Shown here piece by piece: positions 39,169-47,148 of a stretch of 64,000 nt of DNA (positions are counted from its first letter, which is position 1; every line of letters starts with the position of its first letter). Under the pieces are notes generated by a model that did no database searches, was not told the origin of the DNA, and saw only the letters and a program-made list of their open reading frames with translations. The position numbers were made by a program, and so were the translations under genes. The stretch is from Pseudidiomarina halophila (GTDB lineage Bacteria; Pseudomonadota; Gammaproteobacteria; Enterobacterales; Alteromonadaceae), in contig NZ_PIPW01000001.1 of assembly GCF_003987215.1 (NCBI RefSeq), positions 930,001 to 994,000 on the forward strand, read 5' to 3'.

Positions 39169-39902
39169 AGTCGTGCACGAATAGCTTTTACCGCGGCCAG
39201 CGCCTGGGGATTATCGCCATGCACACATAGTGTATCGGCGGCCAACAGCAGCTCACTGCCATCGTGTGCCTGAACGGCACGTCCTCCCGCAAACGCCAGT
39301 GCCTGTTCGACAATTGCCGTCTCTTCACTTAGCACAGCACCTTCAAATGTCCGGGCGCGCAGTTCGCCGTTAGCTTCGTAGCAGCGATCGGCAAAGGCTT
39401 CGAACAACAAAGGAACCTGATAGCGTGCCGCCAGATTCGCTTCGGTTTCGCGATGGAGTTTGGCCAGGGTCATTAATGCCAGTGGCTCTGCCCGACCACG
39501 ATTTAACTCACTCAAGGTGCGCACAATGACCTCAAACAACTGGCTATCCACCTGCATCGCATTATACATAGCACCATGGGGCTTCACATAGCTGAGCGGA
39601 ACCTGCTCGGCGTGACAGACAGCCTCCAGCGCACCAATCTGATACAGCAATATCGCCCGCAATTCATCGGCACTGAAGCGCATGGCTCTGCGACCAAAGC
39701 CATGGCGATCGGGATAGCTCGGATGCGCGCCAATCAACACTTTGTGTTGTTTAGCCAGACGCACGGTATTTTGCATAATGCTGTAATCACCAGCGTGAAA
39801 GCCACAGGCAATATTTGCCCTATCAATAAACGGCATGACCGCAGCATCATCGCCCATGCGCCAGACGCCGTAGCCTTCACCTAAGTCGCAATTAAGATCC
39901 AT
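39165..39902 (-). CDS. pxpA: 5-oxoprolinase subunit PxpA
   Basis: About 245 residues of the LamB/YcsF family: DLNCDLGEGYG, NIACGFHAGDYSIM, GAHPSYPDRHGFGRR and YVKPHGAMYN are all conserved. PxpA is the metal-dependent subunit that supplies the activated 5-oxoproline. The frame begins at a TTG (39908); the ATG at 39902 is used because it yields the family N-terminus. It lies two bases after the stop of the upstream small membrane gene, in an operon whose promoter is presumably upstream of 40784. Confidence 0.94.
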   Translation of the reverse strand: MDLNCDLGEGYGVWRMGDDAAVMPFIDRANIACGFHAGDYSIMQNTVRLAKQHKVLIGAHPSYPDRHGFGRRAMRFSADELRAILLYQIGALEAVCHAEQVPLSYVKPHGAMYNAMQVDSQLFEVIVRTLSELNRGRAEPLALMTLAKLHRETEANLAARYQVPLLFEAFADRCYEANGELRARTFEGAVLSEETAIVEQALAFAGGRAVQAHDGSELLLAADTLCVHGDNPQALAAVKAIRARL

Positions 39903-39904
39903 GC

Positions 39905-40315
39905 TCAAGATTCTTTCTTTTCTTTGGCCGAGTTGTCGTCACGCTTATGCGCAGCAAAGCGCGCATAGCTGTAAACAAACAGATAAATTCCAAGACCGAC
40001 CGCAGTGATCGATAAGGGCGGCAATATCAAACTACCTTGCTGATGCGCTGCGTATACTGCCGCCGCACCGGTAAGCCCCAAAGTAATAAGCGACGCAGCT
40101 ATGAAGGTCAGCGGTTCCAGCCATTTCTGCAGTTGCTGCAGGGCAACCAGATTTACCAGTGCTCCAAGGATCAGTCCCCAGGCCAAGGGAACGCCTAACT
40201 TATACCAGTTCAACTGATAGTCGACGATGGTGGCCCATAATTGTTCGACACTGGCGTTATAGAACATTAAGCCGATCAAACCAGCTAAGATAATTAAACG
40301 CTTAGTAAGCGACAT
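39905..40315 (-). CDS. Small four-helix membrane protein upstream of pxpA
   Basis: A 136-residue hydrophobic protein with four predicted membrane helices (about 6-22, 40-60, 68-92, 98-118) and a charged C-terminal tail (HKRDDNSAKEKKES). I do not recognise the family. It is directly upstream of pxpA in a tightly packed operon with two other small membrane proteins, so a role in oxoproline or amino-acid uptake or in membrane placement of the enzyme can be suggested but not shown. Confidence 0.75.
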   Translation of the reverse strand: MSLTKRLIILAGLIGLMFYNASVEQLWATIVDYQLNWYKLGVPLAWGLILGALVNLVALQQLQKWLEPLTFIAASLITLGLTGAAAVYAAHQQGSLILPPLSITAVGLGIYLFVYSYARFAAHKRDDNSAKEKKES

Positions 40316-40324
40316 GGCTTACTC

Positions 40325-40615
40325 CTAAACCAGCAGCGATAGAATAGCGACCACGGCTACGATCACAGGTACCCATAAAATGGGCGACTGGTACCAACGT
40401 AGTGGTGGACTTTCTGCACGTTGCTCAGCTTCGGCAGTGCGTTGTTCATCGGTGGTTTTCTGGCCCAGCAAAAAGTACACCCCAAGCACAATCAAAAACA
40501 GTCCGAACCAGCGCCAACTGGCGGTATTACCACCTGCGGGAGCCAATACAGCCGCTAACAAACCGGCGACAATAACGGCGAGCGAGCCAATACGTTTTGT
40601 GATACTACTTTTCAT
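40325..40615 (-). CDS. Small membrane protein in the pxp operon
   Basis: A 96-residue protein with hydrophobic segments at about residues 8-26, 32-48 and 74-94, separated by a hydrophilic stretch rich in Glu, Arg and Ala (about 50-70). No family is recognised. The ATG at 40615 lies inside the end of the preceding 59-residue gene (11-base overlap) and its stop is 9 bases before the next gene, so all are probably co-translated. Confidence 0.7.
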   Translation of the reverse strand: MKSSITKRIGSLAVIVAGLLAAVLAPAGGNTASWRWFGLFLIVLGVYFLLGQKTTDEQRTAEAEQRAESPPLRWYQSPILWVPVIVAVVAILSLLV

Positions 40616-40784
40616 TTTTTTTCATGTTTCCTTGTTTTTTAGCAGCGTGCCACTTAAAAAAGAAGCTGACCAAACCGACAACTTCCAGCAGCGCACCGAG
40701 AATTATGGTCGCTAAATTTTGCTCCCATATACCACTGAAGAACACGGCGATGCCGATAACGATAATGATAATGGCATAAATCAT
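40605..40784 (-). CDS. 59-residue membrane protein, first gene of pxp operon
   Basis: Starts at ATG 40784 after AAGGAG and ends at 40605. Nearly all of residues 2-46 are hydrophobic, broken at about residues 18-26 (GIWEQNLAT), indicating two membrane helices, followed by a basic tail (KWHAAKKQGNMKKNEK). No similarity is recognised. Support for being real: strong ribosome-binding site, 11-base coupling overlap with the next gene, and a hydrophobic profile fitting its two neighbours. Confidence 0.65.
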   Translation of the reverse strand: MIYAIIIIVIGIAVFFSGIWEQNLATIILGALLEVVGLVSFFFKWHAAKKQGNMKKNEK

Positions 40785-40913
40785 AAAGGCTCCTTGTACT
40801 TGGTCTAACCTTAACTAATCTTAGCCTAAGAAGGAAGTCAGCGGATAGTCGCATATCGACCCTTGGTTATTCTAATGGCATACTGCGGCTAACAGCAGCT
40901 ATGGAGCACCGCC

Positions 40914-41873
40914 ATGACGCGAACAAAAAACGATGCCGAAGCGCAACCGACCACCTGTGAATCCGAGCATTTGCGCCGCGAGGCCAGCGTGCTGCCGGCA
41001 CTTCCGCGCCAACTCACGCCACAGCTGCGGGTCTTCAGAAGTCTGCCTCAGCGTCAGTTGCGTATGATTGGCCCCTGGTGTTTTCTCGATCATTTTGGCC
41101 CAGTAGCACCGGCCGATTATCAGCAATTTGATGTGCCCCCACATCCGCATATAGGGTTACAGACCATTACCTGGCTGGTGTCCGGTCAATTGCTCCATCA
41201 AGACAGCCTCGGCTATGAACAACCCTTGCTCGCCAATGAATTAAACTTAATGACCTCGGGCCGCGGCATTTCCCATGCCGAAGTTGCAGCGCAGCAGGTT
41301 CGTGACCCGTTACAGGGCTTGCAATTATGGGCGGCACTACCGGAAGCTGATGAAGAAACCACGCCCCGCTTTGATCACTACAAGGCGTTGCCGCAATTTG
41401 CTATCGGCGATGCTCAGGCCACCTTGATCGTCGGTGACTACCAAGGCCGTGAACGTAGTTATCATTCACCTGCACTGCAGTTTCATCCGGGCTTTGCGCT
41501 ACAGCTCCAGACCCCTCGGGTAGCGGTAAGTGAACTGATGCTCAACGACGAGTTTGAGTACGGTATATACGTGGTTTCCGGTCGCGTGGATTGTTTAGGC
41601 AAGAAGGTGACCACACATGAGCTGCTGTTCCTTGGTAGCGATCGTGAACGACTGACACTGGAACTCGCCGCAGATACGCTGATCGTGATCCTCGGCGGTG
41701 AGGCTTTTGCGAAACCTGTCCACATGTGGTGGAATTTTGTCAGTGGGCAACCACAGCGTATTAAGCAAGCGCAGCAGGAATGGAACGCGGCGCATGAACG
41801 CTTCGGTCAGGTCGCGCACTACGCGGGTGAACGCTTATTAGCACCGGAACTTGAGACAAAAAGCAAGGAATAG
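40914..41873 (+). CDS. Pirin-family protein
   Basis: A 319-residue bicupin. The pirin N-domain contains GPWCFLDHFGP, the metal-binding PPHPHIGLQTITWL (two His), and MTSGRGISHAE with another His/Glu, followed by LQLWAALP and a second cupin fold. Pirins bind iron; some are quercetin dioxygenases and others act as redox or regulatory proteins. The substrate is unknown. GGAG lies 7 bases before the ATG at 40914. It is divergent from the pxp operon and 9 bases upstream of an unknown membrane-anchored protein. Confidence 0.92.
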   Translation: MTRTKNDAEAQPTTCESEHLRREASVLPALPRQLTPQLRVFRSLPQRQLRMIGPWCFLDHFGPVAPADYQQFDVPPHPHIGLQTITWLVSGQLLHQDSLGYEQPLLANELNLMTSGRGISHAEVAAQQVRDPLQGLQLWAALPEADEETTPRFDHYKALPQFAIGDAQATLIVGDYQGRERSYHSPALQFHPGFALQLQTPRVAVSELMLNDEFEYGIYVVSGRVDCLGKKVTTHELLFLGSDRERLTLELAADTLIVILGGEAFAKPVHMWWNFVSGQPQRIKQAQQEWNAAHERFGQVAHYAGERLLAPELETKSKE

Positions 41874-41882
41874 GGGCAGTTT

Positions 41883-42377
41883 ATGGGACTCATACGTAGC
41901 CTTAGTGATTTCACCAAACGGGTTGGACTCTGGTTTTTAGCAGCCGGTATCACCTTGACGGTCTTTTTTATTTCGGTACTTATATACCAGCTTTCGGTCT
42001 ACGAACCGGATCCCCCGACCACCTCCGACTGCCAGCCCCTGCAGACCCAGACGACCGTTGATGCCGAAGCCCAGCTTTCGTTGTACCAGTGTCAGCGCGG
42101 CAATGATCTGGGTTGGGAAGGTTACGAGGTATGGGCTTACAAGGTGGTTACTGAGGAATGGCAACGGTTGGCGACAGCTCCACTTGCCAGCGGTTGTTTG
42201 CAAATTAAAGTGGATGAGCGTCAGCTGACAATCATGCATGACAATTCGCGCGGCGAACTGAATATTCCGGCTGCTTCATTTATCTATGAATTGAAAGCGG
42301 GTGGCGCACGTACGCTCAGTATTGCTACCGAGCGCGTTGATCAATGCTCTCTGACCGCCACAGATAACCTCGACTAG
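41883..42377 (+). CDS. Unknown membrane-anchored protein
   Basis: A 164-residue protein with one N-terminal membrane helix (about residues 16-36) and an exposed C-terminal region of about 125 residues containing four Cys (CQPL, YQCQRG, SGCLQI, DQCSLT), which may form two periplasmic disulfides. I do not recognise the family. It follows the pirin gene by 9 bases with its own RBS-like GGGGCAG, so it is probably co-transcribed. Its stop overlaps the convergent SDR gene by 4 bases. Confidence 0.7.
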   Translation: MGLIRSLSDFTKRVGLWFLAAGITLTVFFISVLIYQLSVYEPDPPTTSDCQPLQTQTTVDAEAQLSLYQCQRGNDLGWEGYEVWAYKVVTEEWQRLATAPLASGCLQIKVDERQLTIMHDNSRGELNIPAASFIYELKAGGARTLSIATERVDQCSLTATDNLD

Positions 42378-43138
42378 CCGAGTTTCATCACCATCTTCAG
42401 AGGTAAGCGCTTCATCAGAAAGCCGATAACCGCCCACGGCCAGGTCGGTACATACGACTGTACCGGCTCTTTCTCAATCGCCTTGACTAATAACCGGCAA
42501 CCGGTCGCGTTGTCGATCATAAACGGCGTATTTTTCACCTTTTCGTTAATTTCCGAACGAATGTAGCCCGGCAAAATACAGCTCACTTTGATCGGTGAAT
42601 GCGATTTAATCAGGTCCGCACGAATCCCCTCAGTCAGTGATAACAAGCCCGCTTTGGTCGCAGCATAAACCGTCATGGCCCGCGGCATACCCCGCAATGC
42701 ACTGATTGAACTGATGGTCACCAGATGGCCACTGTTTTGCTCACGAAAGATTTCCAGCGCTGCCTCGCACTGCGCCAAAGCGCCTACAAAGTTAGTTTGA
42801 GCGGTTTGCACATTGGCGTAAAAATAACCTGTACCTAAGGACGCGCCCTTGCCCATCCCGGCGTTAACGATAACGCGGTCGAGTTCACCAAACTCTGCCT
42901 TAAATTCTTCAAACACCCGGAACACCGCGTCATGATCGTTAACATCGAGCGCTTTCACACTGACTTTGCTATTCGGATAATCCTTTGCCAACTCAGTCTG
43001 CAACTGCTCCAGGCGGTCAGTGCGCCGGGCGCAGAGTGCCAGGTTGCGTCCGCGTTTGGCGAATTCGCGCGCCATACCCTCGCCTAAGCCAGAGCTTGCA
43101 CCTGTGATTAAAATGGTTTTGCGTACTGCGTGGCTCAT
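42374..43138 (-). CDS. Short-chain dehydrogenase/reductase
   Basis: A 254-residue classical SDR: cofactor motif TGASSGLGEG (TGxxxGxG), VNAG at the end of strand 4, the catalytic Ser (SSISALRG) and YAATK (Tyr and Lys). Basic residues after strand 2 (CARRTDRL) suggest NADP(H). The C-terminal ~25 residues are hydrophobic (WPWAVIGFLMKRLPLKM), possibly a membrane contact. It is the last gene of an acyl-CoA dehydrogenase/phosphotransferase/SDR operon, overlapping the phosphotransferase gene by 4 bases; a fatty-acid or hydroxyacid substrate is likely. Confidence 0.9.
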   Translation of the reverse strand: MSHAVRKTILITGASSGLGEGMAREFAKRGRNLALCARRTDRLEQLQTELAKDYPNSKVSVKALDVNDHDAVFRVFEEFKAEFGELDRVIVNAGMGKGASLGTGYFYANVQTAQTNFVGALAQCEAALEIFREQNSGHLVTISSISALRGMPRAMTVYAATKAGLLSLTEGIRADLIKSHSPIKVSCILPGYIRSEINEKVKNTPFMIDNATGCRLLVKAIEKEPVQSYVPTWPWAVIGFLMKRLPLKMVMKLG

Positions 43139-44211
43139 GCTTTCCCCTGCTGTTTGATCAATCGGCGACACCGCCAGTGTAAATAATGCACCAGGAACCA
43201 GAAGTTCTTAAACGCCGGGTTGCGGGTTTGTTTATGGTGATAACGATAATAAATTTGCTGCGCAATAACACTTAAACGAAACAGTCCAAAGACTTCATAA
43301 AACGTGAAATCAGCAACGTCAACATCCATCCGCTGGCAGTAATAGTCGATCACTTCTTTGCGGGTCATCATCCCCGGCAGATGGGTCGGCTGGCGGCGGG
43401 TCGAACGCGCAATCGCATCATCGTCGGCCTGAATCCAATAAGCCAGGCTATTACCGAGATCCATTAACGGGTTACCCAGGGTCGCAAGCTCCCAGTCCAG
43501 CACGCCAATAATCCGGGTGGGATCAGTACTATCCAATACCAGATTATCAAAGCGAAAATCATTATGCGTCATGCACAAGCGTTCGTTTTCCGGGCGGTTA
43601 CGCTCCAGCCACGCCATTATCTTTTTACTTTTCGGCACGTTCCAGGTCTTTGCCTGACGATAACGCTTATTCCAGCCAAGTACCTGACGCTCGGTGTAGC
43701 CTTCCCCTTTGGCAAGACTATCAAGGCCATGCTGGTGAATGTCTATTTGGTGCAGCTCAATCAGACAATCAAGGGCATTCTGGCAGAGTTGCCGGGTCTG
43801 CGCTTCGCTCAGCTTTAACTCGCGTGGCATATTTTTCCGCGGGATAATTCCGGCTACCCGTTCCATAATATAAAACTCGGCGCCGATGATGCTCTCATCA
43901 TCCGTGTAATGCAGCATTTTCGGAACGTAGGGATACACCGGCTGTAATGCGCTTTGCAGTCGGTACTCGCGCCCCATATCGTGCGCTGAAGCCGCCTTAG
44001 TGCCGGCCGGAGGGCGCCGCAAAATCCAGTCGGCATTGGCAAATTGCAGACGATAGGTCCAGTTCGAGGCGCCGCCAGCGTATTGGGTTACGGTTAAATC
44101 ACCCTCAAGGTCCGGAAAGTGCTCACGCAAGTAGGCTGCCAGCTTGGCGATCGGCAGCTCCTCACCTTCGCGCACTTCACCGGCTTTGTCTTCCAGACGC
44201 CGTTCGCTCAT
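43135..44211 (-). CDS. Phosphotransferase (APH) family protein, ACAD10-like
   Basis: A 358-residue kinase-fold protein with the APH catalytic loop HNDFRFDNLVLD and the metal motif GVLDWELATLGNPLMDLG. In bacteria and mammals (ACAD10/11) this kinase type is paired or fused with an acyl-CoA dehydrogenase, and recent work on ACAD10/11 shows it phosphorylates 4-hydroxy fatty acyl-CoAs for their breakdown. Here it lies one base from an acyl-CoA dehydrogenase gene and overlaps an SDR gene, so an analogous hydroxy-acid pathway is a good inference. Confidence 0.9.
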   Translation of the reverse strand: MSERRLEDKAGEVREGEELPIAKLAAYLREHFPDLEGDLTVTQYAGGASNWTYRLQFANADWILRRPPAGTKAASAHDMGREYRLQSALQPVYPYVPKMLHYTDDESIIGAEFYIMERVAGIIPRKNMPRELKLSEAQTRQLCQNALDCLIELHQIDIHQHGLDSLAKGEGYTERQVLGWNKRYRQAKTWNVPKSKKIMAWLERNRPENERLCMTHNDFRFDNLVLDSTDPTRIIGVLDWELATLGNPLMDLGNSLAYWIQADDDAIARSTRRQPTHLPGMMTRKEVIDYYCQRMDVDVADFTFYEVFGLFRLSVIAQQIYYRYHHKQTRNPAFKNFWFLVHYLHWRCRRLIKQQGKA

Positions 44212-44212
44212 G

Positions 44213-45439
44213 CTAGCGCTCCCGGTACTTGTTCAATTCAACTTTGGCAATGGTCGCCCGATGCACCGCATCTGGCCCATCGGCGATTCGCAACGCGCGG
44301 GCCACCGCAAATAATTGGGTGAGCGGCGTGTCGTGGCTCATACCAGCACCGCCATAGAGCTGAATGGTCTCATCCACTACCTGTTGCAATACGTTGGGTG
44401 CAGCTACTTTTATGGCAGATATTTCCGCCAGCGCTTTCATGGCTCCCACCTGATCAATTTTCCAGGCGGCGAAAAAGGTCAGCAAACGCGCCTGATCAAT
44501 AGCGATCCGCATGTCAGCGACACGCTCCATGTTTCCGCCCAGCTGTAACAGTGGCCGGCCAAAGGCAATGCGCTCCTGACCCCGTTGCATGAATAGCTGT
44601 AACGCTTTCTCCGCAGCACCAAGTGCGCGCATGCAATGGTGGATGCGCCCCGGACCCAGCCGTCCCTGAGCTATTTTAAAGCCCTGACCCAAACCGGCAA
44701 TCAGATTGTCTTTCGGCACCCGGACATTATCAAAGCGCACCTCGCCGTGACCATAAGGTGCATCATATTCACCAAAGGCCGGCAACATCCGTTCGATATT
44801 CACACCTGGGGCGTCCAAGGGTACGATGACCATCGAGTGGCGCTCGTGCTTGGCCGCTCCAGCATCAGTAAGACCCATTACAATGGCAAATTTAGCATCC
44901 GGATGACCTAGCCCCGTCGACCACCATTTGCGGCCATTGACGACCACGTCATCGCCATCAGCCACAATCGAGGTTTGCATATTCGTGGCGTCTGAAGAGG
45001 CAACGTCCGGCTCAGTCATGCAGAAAACTGAACGTATTTCACCGGCCAGCAAAGGTTGTAACCAACGCTCTTTTTGCGCGGCGCTGCCAAAGTGGTACAG
45101 CACCTCCATATTGCCGGTATCCGGAGCATTGCAGTTAAATACCTCCGGCGCGAGCAGACTATGACCCATGACTTCTGCCAAAGGTGCATACTCAGTGGTG
45201 GTCAGACCCGCACCAAGTTTCGCATCCGGTAAAAACAGGTTCCATAACCCCTGTTCCTGCGCTTTCGCTTTTAACTCGGCAACCACCGGTGGCACTTGCC
45301 AATCCCGCCAGTTACCGTCCGGGTTGAGGCGTCGGATCTCTTTATGGTAGTTCGCTTCAATTGGTTCGATGTTTTCTTTTATAAACTTAATCAGACGCTT
45401 ACGGTAATCAAGAGTCTTATCGCTGGGGCTAAAATCCAT
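44213..45439 (-). CDS. Acyl-CoA dehydrogenase
   Basis: About 408 residues, a flavoprotein of the ACAD10/11-type branch. Seen are CMTEPDVASSDATNMQT (FAD/substrate loop), the GRKWWSTGLGHPDAKF strand and the C-terminal IQLYGGAGMSHDTPLTQLFAVARALRIADGPDAVHR (quoted from YGGAGMSHDTPL). The catalytic base region is present. The frame opens with a TTG at 45460, but the ATG at 45439 gives the expected start. A 20-base palindrome lies 22-41 bases before it. First gene of the operon with the phosphotransferase and SDR. Confidence 0.92.
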   Translation of the reverse strand: MDFSPSDKTLDYRKRLIKFIKENIEPIEANYHKEIRRLNPDGNWRDWQVPPVVAELKAKAQEQGLWNLFLPDAKLGAGLTTTEYAPLAEVMGHSLLAPEVFNCNAPDTGNMEVLYHFGSAAQKERWLQPLLAGEIRSVFCMTEPDVASSDATNMQTSIVADGDDVVVNGRKWWSTGLGHPDAKFAIVMGLTDAGAAKHERHSMVIVPLDAPGVNIERMLPAFGEYDAPYGHGEVRFDNVRVPKDNLIAGLGQGFKIAQGRLGPGRIHHCMRALGAAEKALQLFMQRGQERIAFGRPLLQLGGNMERVADMRIAIDQARLLTFFAAWKIDQVGAMKALAEISAIKVAAPNVLQQVVDETIQLYGGAGMSHDTPLTQLFAVARALRIADGPDAVHRATIAKVELNKYRER

Positions 45440-45458
45440 CTTGTTTCTGGCCTTTTTC

Positions 45459-45480
45459 AAACAATCGTTTAAACGATTGT
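45459..45480. promoter_or_regulatory. 20-bp palindromic operator upstream of acyl-CoA dehydrogenase
   Basis: Bases 45461-45480 (ACAATCGTTTAAACGATTGT) are a perfect palindrome; with two flanking bases it contains AAAC-N4-GTTT followed by AAAC-N4-GT, the overlapping double layout seen for some TetR-family operators. It lies in the 53-base gap between the LysR stop and the acyl-CoA dehydrogenase ATG. A stem-loop role at the end of the LysR transcript is an alternative, but the perfect palindrome leaves almost no loop. Confidence 0.65.
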
Positions 45481-45492
45481 AGAGAGCATTGC

Positions 45493-46416
45493 TTATCCGA
45501 TCAATAACGAACGTTGCGCAAGCGCAGGAATATGCTCCACCATGTAATCAATAAATACCCGCACGGCAGGCAACAGCCCGCGCCGATGAGGGTAAACCAG
45601 GTGCATAATGCCAACAGGTAACTGCCAGTTCGGCAGGACACGCTGCAACTGCCCTGCCGCCACTGCGTCAGCACACAGGTAATTCGGCAGTGCAACTAAG
45701 CCTTCGCCCTGCACCGCCGCTTCACGCAGCACTAGCATGTCGTCAGTAATCAACCGCGGATTGAAACTAATACTCAGCTGCTCGCCGTTCTCAGCACTTA
45801 GCGGGTAAGTATAACGCCCACTGGTGTAATGTAATGACAGATGCGGAAACTGCAGTAAATCCAACGGATGTTGCGGTGTGCCGAAGCGGGCCAGAAGTGC
45901 CGGAGCGCCATAAAGCGTGCCGGGAGAGTCCGCCAGTGGGCGGGCAATCAGACTTGAATCTTCAATAGACGAGCGTACGCGCAAAGCAACGTCGATGCTC
46001 TCATCAATGAGATTGATCGGACGGTTAGTCACCGTGAGTTGTACGTTCACCTCAGGATAAGCCTGCATGAAAGGGGGTAACAGCACGGTCAGCAAACTCT
46101 GGCTCAAGGCATAGGGTGAACTGACATTTACCGTGCCACGCGGGGTTTCACGGACCAACTGGGTCACCTGTTGCGCTGCCTCCGCGGCGCTCACCAAAGC
46201 TTCGCAATGGATAAGAAAAGCCTGACCAATATCAGTCAATTTTAAGCCTTTGCGCGTGCGATGTACCAAACGAATGCCCTGCTCATCTTCCAGTTCCGTT
46301 AACCGTCGACTGACCGTTGATTTGGGCATTCCCAGCTCACGCGCACCTGCGCTGATGCTGCCGGCAGCGACCACGCGGGCAAAAATTAAGTAGTTGGTGA
46401 GATCGGGTAATGACAT
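45493..46416 (-). CDS. LysR-family transcriptional regulator
   Basis: About 307 residues. The N-terminal winged helix (residues 1-62) has FARVVAAGSISAGARELGMPKSTVSRRLTELE (begins FARVVAAGS) and the effector domain begins PRGTVNVSSPYALSQSLL. This is the CrgA/DsdC-like subgroup with L-P-x-L-T-N-Y. The ATG at 46416 has GGAG 8 bases upstream; the frame continues to 46440. It is divergent from azoR across 164 bases with GGAA/TTCC repeats, so azoR is its likely target; quinones or electrophiles would be the typical inducers. Confidence 0.92.
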   Translation of the reverse strand: MSLPDLTNYLIFARVVAAGSISAGARELGMPKSTVSRRLTELEDEQGIRLVHRTRKGLKLTDIGQAFLIHCEALVSAAEAAQQVTQLVRETPRGTVNVSSPYALSQSLLTVLLPPFMQAYPEVNVQLTVTNRPINLIDESIDVALRVRSSIEDSSLIARPLADSPGTLYGAPALLARFGTPQHPLDLLQFPHLSLHYTSGRYTYPLSAENGEQLSISFNPRLITDDMLVLREAAVQGEGLVALPNYLCADAVAAGQLQRVLPNWQLPVGIMHLVYPHRRGLLPAVRVFIDYMVEHIPALAQRSLLIG

Positions 46417-46472
46417 GGTGAACTCCGCCCTGGTAGCCAAGTGTTAATGGCCAGCTAAAAGTAACTACCTTG

Positions 46473-46498
46473 TTCCGTTATTGGAACGATAGTTTCCA
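46473..46498. promoter_or_regulatory. GGAA/TTCC repeats, candidate LysR operator
   Basis: TTCC-GTTATT-GGAA (46473-46486) and TGGAA-CGATAGT-TTCCA (46482-46498) are overlapping inverted repeats in the region between the lysR and azoR starts. Regulators of this family bind such imperfect dyads. A further TTTTTGGAAC lies closer to azoR (about 46518-46527). Confidence 0.5.
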
Positions 46499-46580
46499 TT
46501 ATAACCATCTACCACCATTTTTGGAACTTGATAGACTGCCTCCATATGAAGAACACAGCGCACCCAATTTGGAGTTTATG

Positions 46581-47141
46581 ATGAACATTTTGCATTTAGA
46601 TTCAGGTTTATTCTTAGAGCAGTCGGTCAGCCGCAAGTTGAGTCAGCAGATCGTAAAACGGATCAGCGGCGAACAGGATCAGGTCGTTTACCGTGATTTG
46701 GTCAACAGTCCGGTTCCACACCTCGATGCTGAAACCTTGTTAGCTGAGCATGACCCATTGGCGCAAACCCTGCTGGACGAACTCTTTGCCGCAGATGTGG
46801 TGGTCATTGGCGCACCTATGTATAACTTCACTATTCCAACCCAGCTTAAAGCCTGGCTTGACCGGGTGTTGAAGGCGGGCGTCACTTTTAATTACACGGA
46901 ACAAGGTCCAAAAGGCCTGCTGCAAGGCAAGAAAGTTTATCTCGCCTCAGGTCGTGGTGGTATTTACAGCAAGGGTGAAGCTGCAGCAATGGACCATCAG
47001 GAAAGCTATCTGCGTCAGGCATTAGGCTTTATTGGCCTGACCGATGTACAGATCATCCGTGCGGAAGGGGTTAATTTAGGCGAACAGCCCCGTCAGCAAG
47101 CTCTGGCAGCCGCTGACGAAGCTATTGCGCAACTCGCTTAA
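46581..47141 (+). CDS. azoR: FMN-dependent NADH-azoreductase
   Basis: About 186 residues of the flavodoxin-like AzoR/quinone reductase family. Conserved are the phosphate loop region HLDSGLFLEQSVSRKLSQ, IGAPMYNFTIPTQLKAWLDRV, VTFNYTEQGPKGLLQGKKVYL and ASGRGGIYSKGEAAAMDHQESYLRQALGFIG (quoted from SGRGGIY). It reduces azo compounds and quinones with NADH. GGAG lies before the double ATG at 46578/46581. Divergent from the LysR gene, which probably controls it. Confidence 0.94.
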   Translation: MNILHLDSGLFLEQSVSRKLSQQIVKRISGEQDQVVYRDLVNSPVPHLDAETLLAEHDPLAQTLLDELFAADVVVIGAPMYNFTIPTQLKAWLDRVLKAGVTFNYTEQGPKGLLQGKKVYLASGRGGIYSKGEAAAMDHQESYLRQALGFIGLTDVQIIRAEGVNLGEQPRQQALAAADEAIAQLA

Positions 47142-47148
47142 GTCCTGC

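Noticed and set aside
45459-45480. The 20-bp palindrome as the terminator of the LysR gene
   Set aside because: A loop-free perfect palindrome with only a short T-run is a poor terminator, and its position fits an operator better; the alternative is noted in the feature.
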